Of a stretch of 64,000 nt of DNA, positions 60,201-64,000 are shown piece after piece. The stretch is taken from contig PJRA01000005.1 in assembly GCA_016987375.1 (NCBI GenBank), positions 3,773,699 through 3,837,698 of the forward strand, given 5' to 3'. Source of the stretch: Brachionus koreanus. Its lineage: Eukaryota; Rotifera; Eurotatoria; Ploima; Brachionidae. The position numbers and the translations under genes were made by a program. Positions within the stretch are counted from its first letter, which is position 1. Each line of letters starts with the position of its first letter. The notes below the pieces were generated by a model, which saw only the letters and a list, made by a program, of their open reading frames with translations, did not search any database and was not told the DNA's origin.

Positions 60201-61980
60201 AATAAAAGGGGCAAAAAAGTCATCCGGTTTTTGAGTGTCAAGTAAAACATTAAGTAGTTTATACAAATTAAAAAAATTTTCATTAGATTCCATTAGATAC
60301 GAGATATTGTTATTTATAAATTTTACAAAATCTACTAAACCAGGATTTACATGCTTATTACTAAATTCAATCAACAATTTTACAATTTTTGGTTCATATT
60401 CTAAGCAACTAATAAACAATCAATATTTAACTTGTCAGGCTTTTGATTACAAAATGTCAGGTAGAAAAGATAAATCGTCAATTTTCACAACAATAGTACT
60501 TATCCAAGTCTTAAGTAATTTTTTTTGGGTCTTGCAGTACTCACAAATGACCAAATGTTAGACATAATGGTTCTGGTTTAAGCCACATTGGCAATTCAAA
60601 AAAAATAAAAAGAGATTTTTATTATAAAATAGTTACAAATGGAAATCAAAATGATTTTAAGAAAAATTCTAAATTTTAAATAAAAATTGGCATTTTTTTT
60701 TAACTGACAGCTAAATGATCTGATAATATGTATCTGACAAAATGTAAATCTGACAGTTATATTTTTTATCTAACGGATTCTTATCCATCCACAAACAAAT
60801 TCTATTAAGTGTTTTAGTACGATTCAAAAAATGTATAAAAAATGCAAATGTTAGATAAGAGAAAAGTTTTTTTAAAATCTTTAAAAATATCTTCTCCTTT
60901 AGAAACAACGATTGGTACAATTATGCCTTTTCCATTATTTTCATTCCAATATATATGTCGAATATTCTCAACATTTTTTTTTTTTCATATTCTGATTCAG
61001 CATCAAAATCTACAGTCGCTTTTTTATTTGCTAAACGTTTTTTGTCAATTTATGTGTCAAATAGTTTAAACATTTCTATATATTAACACTCAAAGATCGG
61101 AGGAATTTTTGAACTCCTTTTGTTACTTTCGTTATATGTTTTTATTCAATAAATTTAATAATTTTTTGTAATTTTTTTTCAATCATTTCTTAAACTAAAA
61201 ATATTATAAAATTATTTAATTTTTATTACAAAAAAAATTTATTTTAATTGAAAAAAAGTAAAATAACGACTCAAATAAAATGGATGGAAAAATCCTTCCG
61301 GTCTTTGAGTGTACTTAAGCCTTTTTTTTTTTGATTATTCAAGCAAATATATTTTTTAGATCACATGAATTCTTAAAAATTAATATTTTTACACTAAAAA
61401 AATTAGTTTTGCTAAAGTTTTGTATACATACATAAAAACTTGATCAAATTAATTGATTTTTAAAAAATTAATTTTTATTTTTAATATTTAATATTAATAA
61501 AGCTACGCAAGAATAATAAACAGACGAGTGAGTAGGGCATTCTCATTTAGTCAAGACACGCCAAACAAGATAAAAAAAACGATTTCAAGTGTATTCCGAT
61601 CTCCATTTCAGTCATCCTACTCTCAACAGTCTTTGAATGAGCAAAAGGCAAGTAAACTAGCAAGTTTGGCTTCTCTTCAATTGACACCCACACTTCAAGA
61701 ATCAAAGCGTAAGTTTGTCACCATGCAAAAGTCTCGTGAGGCGATTATGACTCACACTCAGTTGTTTCGACAGCAAACATGTTCGAATATTACTCAGACA
61801 ACTAGCTCTCTATTGTCACTGGATACTTGTCTAAGCTCAACGAGTGAGAATGATCTCACAACATCGGACTTCTCCTGTAATAAAAAAGAGGAAAAACGCC
61901 TTGGTGGCCAGTCTCATTCAGCTTTTCCGGACATAACTAATATTTTCCAAAACAATGGTCACAAACGACAATTGACTTAA
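54282..61980 (+). CDS. ECT2: ECT2-like Rho guanine-nucleotide exchange factor (7 exons)
   Basis: Predicted 1313 residues from exons 54282-54917, 55155-56330, 56400-56802, 57946-58670, 58754-59116, 59164-59324 and 61503-61980; phases close. ECT2 activates RhoA at the cell equator to drive cytokinesis. Exon 1 encodes the degenerate N-terminal BRCT-like part (FIVSDFDQSDSNFLKLED). Exon 2 holds two BRCT domains, beginning RPLYCKLMSGCFVCFTGFRK and ending near RTEWFWASIQICCRASE, plus a Ser-rich linker and the DH start (RIIELYETEKRFVNIL). Exons 3-4 carry the rest of DH (TYPPFVNFYE, AKPECGRQTLIELLIRPVQR, GSLKEVMTHINEDKRK) and PH (CPANLLSSHR, LALFLFSDCLEI). Exon 7 has VSRAFSFSQDTP, matching the conserved VTRAFSFS tail. 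Exon 5 adds about 120 basic residues absent from vertebrate ECT2. The exon 5-6 junction is the least certain. The protein is about 400 residues longer than human ECT2; introns 3 and 6 carry transposons. Confidence 0.88.
57499..57702. repeat. 225-bp MITE family, diverged copy in ECT2 intron 3
   Basis: Starts after TTAA (57495-57498) with ACCTCAAAAACCGAAGG, carries the same A/T body, and ends CAGTCAAATAAAATGGATGG then AAAATCCTTCTCCTTAAGTG, very close to the right end of the copy at 61087-61311. Both termini are more mutated than in the other copies. Confidence 0.7.
59695..60795. mobile_element. About 1.1-kb element with inverted GTCAGAT-rich ends, in ECT2 intron 6
   Basis: AAAATAGAACTGTCAGATAT ... 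TTTTGTCAGATTTGAATACATCAGAT at 59702-59757 recurs inverted at about 60710-60770 (inverted: ATATAACTGTCAGATTTACA ... TTTTGTCAGATACAT..ATCAGAT). Repeated GTCAGAT subterminal motifs in inverted ends are a transposon signature. Inside lie a 225-bp MITE (60013-60237) and a minus-strand coding-like stretch (60198-60419, CLEYEPKIVKLLIEFSNKH) that is broken. I cannot assign a superfamily. Confidence 0.6.
60013..60237. repeat. 225-bp MITE family, best copy (15-bp perfect TIRs)
   Basis: Left end CACTCAAAAACCGGA and right end TCCGGTTTTTGAGTG are exact reverse complements. The left flank is TTAA (60009-60012) and the right flank TCAA (60238-60241), one change from TTAA. The interior is A/T-rich and non-coding. 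Structure and TTAA target fit a piggyBac-mobilised non-autonomous element. Confidence 0.85.
60840..61080 (-). pseudogene. Degenerate coding remnant antisense in ECT2 intron 6
   Basis: The minus strand, across frameshifts, reads MFKLFDT, DKKRLANKKATVDFDAESEY, RHIYWNENNGKGIIVPIV and KGEDIFKDFKKTFLLSNICI. It is hydrophilic, balanced and unlike random A/T translation, so it is probably the remains of a transposon-encoded protein next to the GTCAGAT element. Family not recognised. Confidence 0.4.
61087..61311. repeat. 225-bp MITE family, copy in ECT2 intron 6
   Basis: Left end CACTCAAAGATCGGAGG after TTAA (61083-61086); right end CCTTCCGGTCTTTGAGTG. The terminal repeats carry matching changes (GATC/GGTC region), the length equals that of the 60013 copy, and the interior aligns throughout. 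Confidence 0.85.
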
Positions 61981-64000
61981 TCAATAATATTGAAAAATCT
62001 TTATTTTTTTACATATATTTTATTTGTTGATATTTTTTTTTAAAGTCGTGAAAGTTTAAGAAAATTACCGGACAAGAGCTTTTGAGCCGGAAAATTAAAT
62101 GATTATTTAGGGTGTCTTATTTTATTTTTTTTAAAGTCTAAATGTTTCTATTTGTATAATTTAAATATTTCTAAGTTGAAAACGTTTAGCTAAAACAAAA
62201 TTTATTAATTTTTTTAAAATGTCTTATTTTACAAAACTTTCTGTTTATAAATTTAAAATTTTCAAATAAAATTGTTTAATTTAAATTTCTTTTTTTTTTA
62301 TTTTCAATAATAATCTTTCCATAAAATTCTATTTAAACATTTTAAATTACGATTAAAAAATTCTGACTTATAAAACACATTTAGTTTTGGCGATGCTCGA
62401 AAATTTTAAAAAAATCTTTTTGAATTTAATTTTATACAAAAATTTCTTTTTACAAATTGTATGAATAATTTTTAAATATATTTTTTTACCAAAATAACTA
62501 GATTATTTTTTAGTTGAATACTTTTTTTTAATTATTGTCTTTTTTACAATTATTAATTTAACTAGATGAGTTTATACCTAAGGGAAAAGATTTAATTAGC
62601 CATTTAATTAAAGAATAGCATCTTATGGAAATCTGTTTAAACAAATAAACTAGAGCAAATAAACTCTGGAGTTATATTTCCTCGTGATCAAAGAGAAATA
62701 AAAAAAAGACAATAATCTAATTAATTTAGCAAAATATTTTTCAAAAAAAAATTTATTTGATTATCTAAAAAATTTAATAGTAATTATGCAGTGTTAATTG
62801 TCAATTTTTTTTAAACTTTTTTACAGTGATAATTAATTAATGAATTAATGAATAAATTTCTATGTTATTTTTTTTCAATTTTTTTTAAAAATTTTTAATG
62901 TAAGATTTCAAATAAAATATGTCTTTTTTCTATTTTTTTATGGATCAATATGTTCCCATGATGAGAATTTTTCAGTCAAAGAGTTTAAGAAATTCTATCA
63001 ATTACCAGCTCACTCTGAATCAGAAAATCAATGATGACCCCTCATGGACAACTGGTCAGTGAAGTCCCACTAAAATAGATCGATCTACACTTAAACACTG
63101 ATTTGTTCTCTCAAAATTGTTGGCCGTGAAGATGGAAGCAAGTCAGTTCAAATGAAATATTTTGTCCCCCAAATTGGACAGTCTTTAGCTAAAATTTTTT
63201 AATCATATTTTTTAAACATTTATTTAATTATATGATTAAGTTTAAATCAAAATTGGAGCAAAATTTTAAGTTTGATAAGAAGTTAAAATAAATACAATTT
63301 TTTAATTTAAATTAAATTTGAAAAGATTTGAAAGTTTCATTTTTTTGTCTTCAAATTTTAAATTTCAGTTTAGTTATTAAACTTTAAAAAAATATCAAAA
63401 ATATTAATGAAGAACATCTTAAGAGCTCAATTTTTTAGAGTATATTGATCTTACATAAATAAATATTACAAATTAAATTTTGGTGAAAATCGAATATCGT
63501 TAGCATTAAGTCAACATTTGTTTTTCTTTTTTTTTCCAGGAAGCCAAAAAAATGCATTTTTTGCAGTATTTTTACATTATTTTAAGAACTGATAATCAGA
63601 AAAACAGGTACTAGATGTGCCTGAAAGGCTTCAGCCCCCAAGCAATGCACTAATCCAGGAGCATACTTTAAAGAATAAAAAGATAATATAATATAATATG
63701 TTAATATGTTTGTAAAATTTCAACATTGTCCGATTTCCTGATCATATTTAAATCTTTATTTAAAAATTTGAAATACGAATTAAGAATTCTCTTAATTAAA
63801 AAATAAAATTACCTTGGCTATAATCGGTTTGAAACCTTAGTGTCCATCGATGAACCCGCCGTTGCTAGTGCTGGGATGCTGCAAGTTAGCCACCGAGGAG
63901 GCTTACGAACACTCTAAATTAAATTTAATATCACAAAAAATATATGAGAAAAAGAAAAGAGAAGCTGAAAAATGAAAGAAAAAATAAAAAATTTTTATTT
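61981..64000. other. Distal spacer with unidentified coding-like and GC-richer patches
   Basis: 3' flank of ECT2. At 62945-63200 (+) broken frames read HDENFSVKEFKKFYQLPAHS and VGREDGSKSVQMKYFVPQIG, suggesting a decayed gene or transposon I cannot name. At 63600-63700 a short stem (CTGAAAGGCTTCAG) and unique sequence run into (TAATA)n, like a retroelement tail. At 63825-63920 a patch of about 90 bp is clearly GC-richer than everything around it. Confidence 0.45.

Noticed and set aside
60235..60561. Plus-strand open frame of 108 codons in ECT2 intron 6
   Set aside because: It lies antisense to the more coding-like minus-strand remnant and overlaps the MITE edge; no family features.
1..64000. 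CRISPR arrays, operons, ribosome-binding sites, rRNA or tRNA genes
   Set aside because: Introns and metazoan genes make prokaryotic features irrelevant; no tRNA cloverleaf or rRNA stretch was recognised by eye, although a covariance search would be needed to exclude tRNAs.

Overview
This window is AT-rich animal DNA with short introns (many 40-70 nt, GT-AG), typical metazoan gene families and long stretches packed with decayed transposons. The mix of a FAM81 homologue, a fibrinogen-domain protein, NIM1 kinase, a DAZ/BOULE-type RNA-binding protein, a Na+/Ca2+ exchanger and ECT2 marks it as metazoan. The base composition, small introns and the paralogous animal copies of the PhoPQ-activated/AprA hydrolase family fit a small aquatic invertebrate, possibly a monogonont rotifer. 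That placement is inference, not something the sequence proves. There are 57 unresolved bases at 7039-7095.

Layout. 1-0.9 kb: LINE reverse-transcriptase debris and a truncated MITE. 1.2-2.4 kb (-): FAM81-like coiled-coil gene, 5 exons. 4.6-6.4 kb (-): single-exon class A GPCR with an unusually long second intracellular loop. 6.7-7.8 kb: two opposed LINE fragments. 7.8-17.5 kb: gene desert. 17.5-20.6 kb: LINE, piggyBac and hAT-like remnants. 21.0-21.8 kb (-): fibrinogen-related membrane protein. 22.8-23.3 kb: broken mariner. 24.8-28.2 kb (-): AprA/PqaA-like secreted hydrolase, copy 1. 31.1-31.6 kb (+): REX1BD-like protein. 32.2-33.8 kb (+): NIM1 kinase ending in a CaaX box. 36.1-36.6 kb (+): BOULE/DAZ-like RRM protein. 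40.1-44.8 kb (+): NCX exchanger. 45.25-45.45 kb (+): two orphan exons. 46.7-48.5 kb (-): AprA/PqaA-like hydrolase, copy 2. 50.8-52.2 kb (-): C2H2 zinc-finger protein. 53.2-53.5 kb: a perfect 94-bp inverted repeat. 54.3-62.0 kb (+): ECT2-like RhoGEF, 7 exons, with nested transposons in its introns. 62-64 kb: no recognised gene.

The genes do not form one pathway. The most notable relationships are the two AprA/PqaA paralogues, which share exon phases although one carries three additional introns; a TTAA-flanked MITE family of about 225 bp with four copies, three of them inside ECT2 introns; and a decayed piggyBac transposase at 18.2-18.8 kb that could belong to a relative of the element that mobilised those MITEs. 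Exon joins were worked out by hand from splice signals, reading phase and family similarity; no transcript evidence was available.
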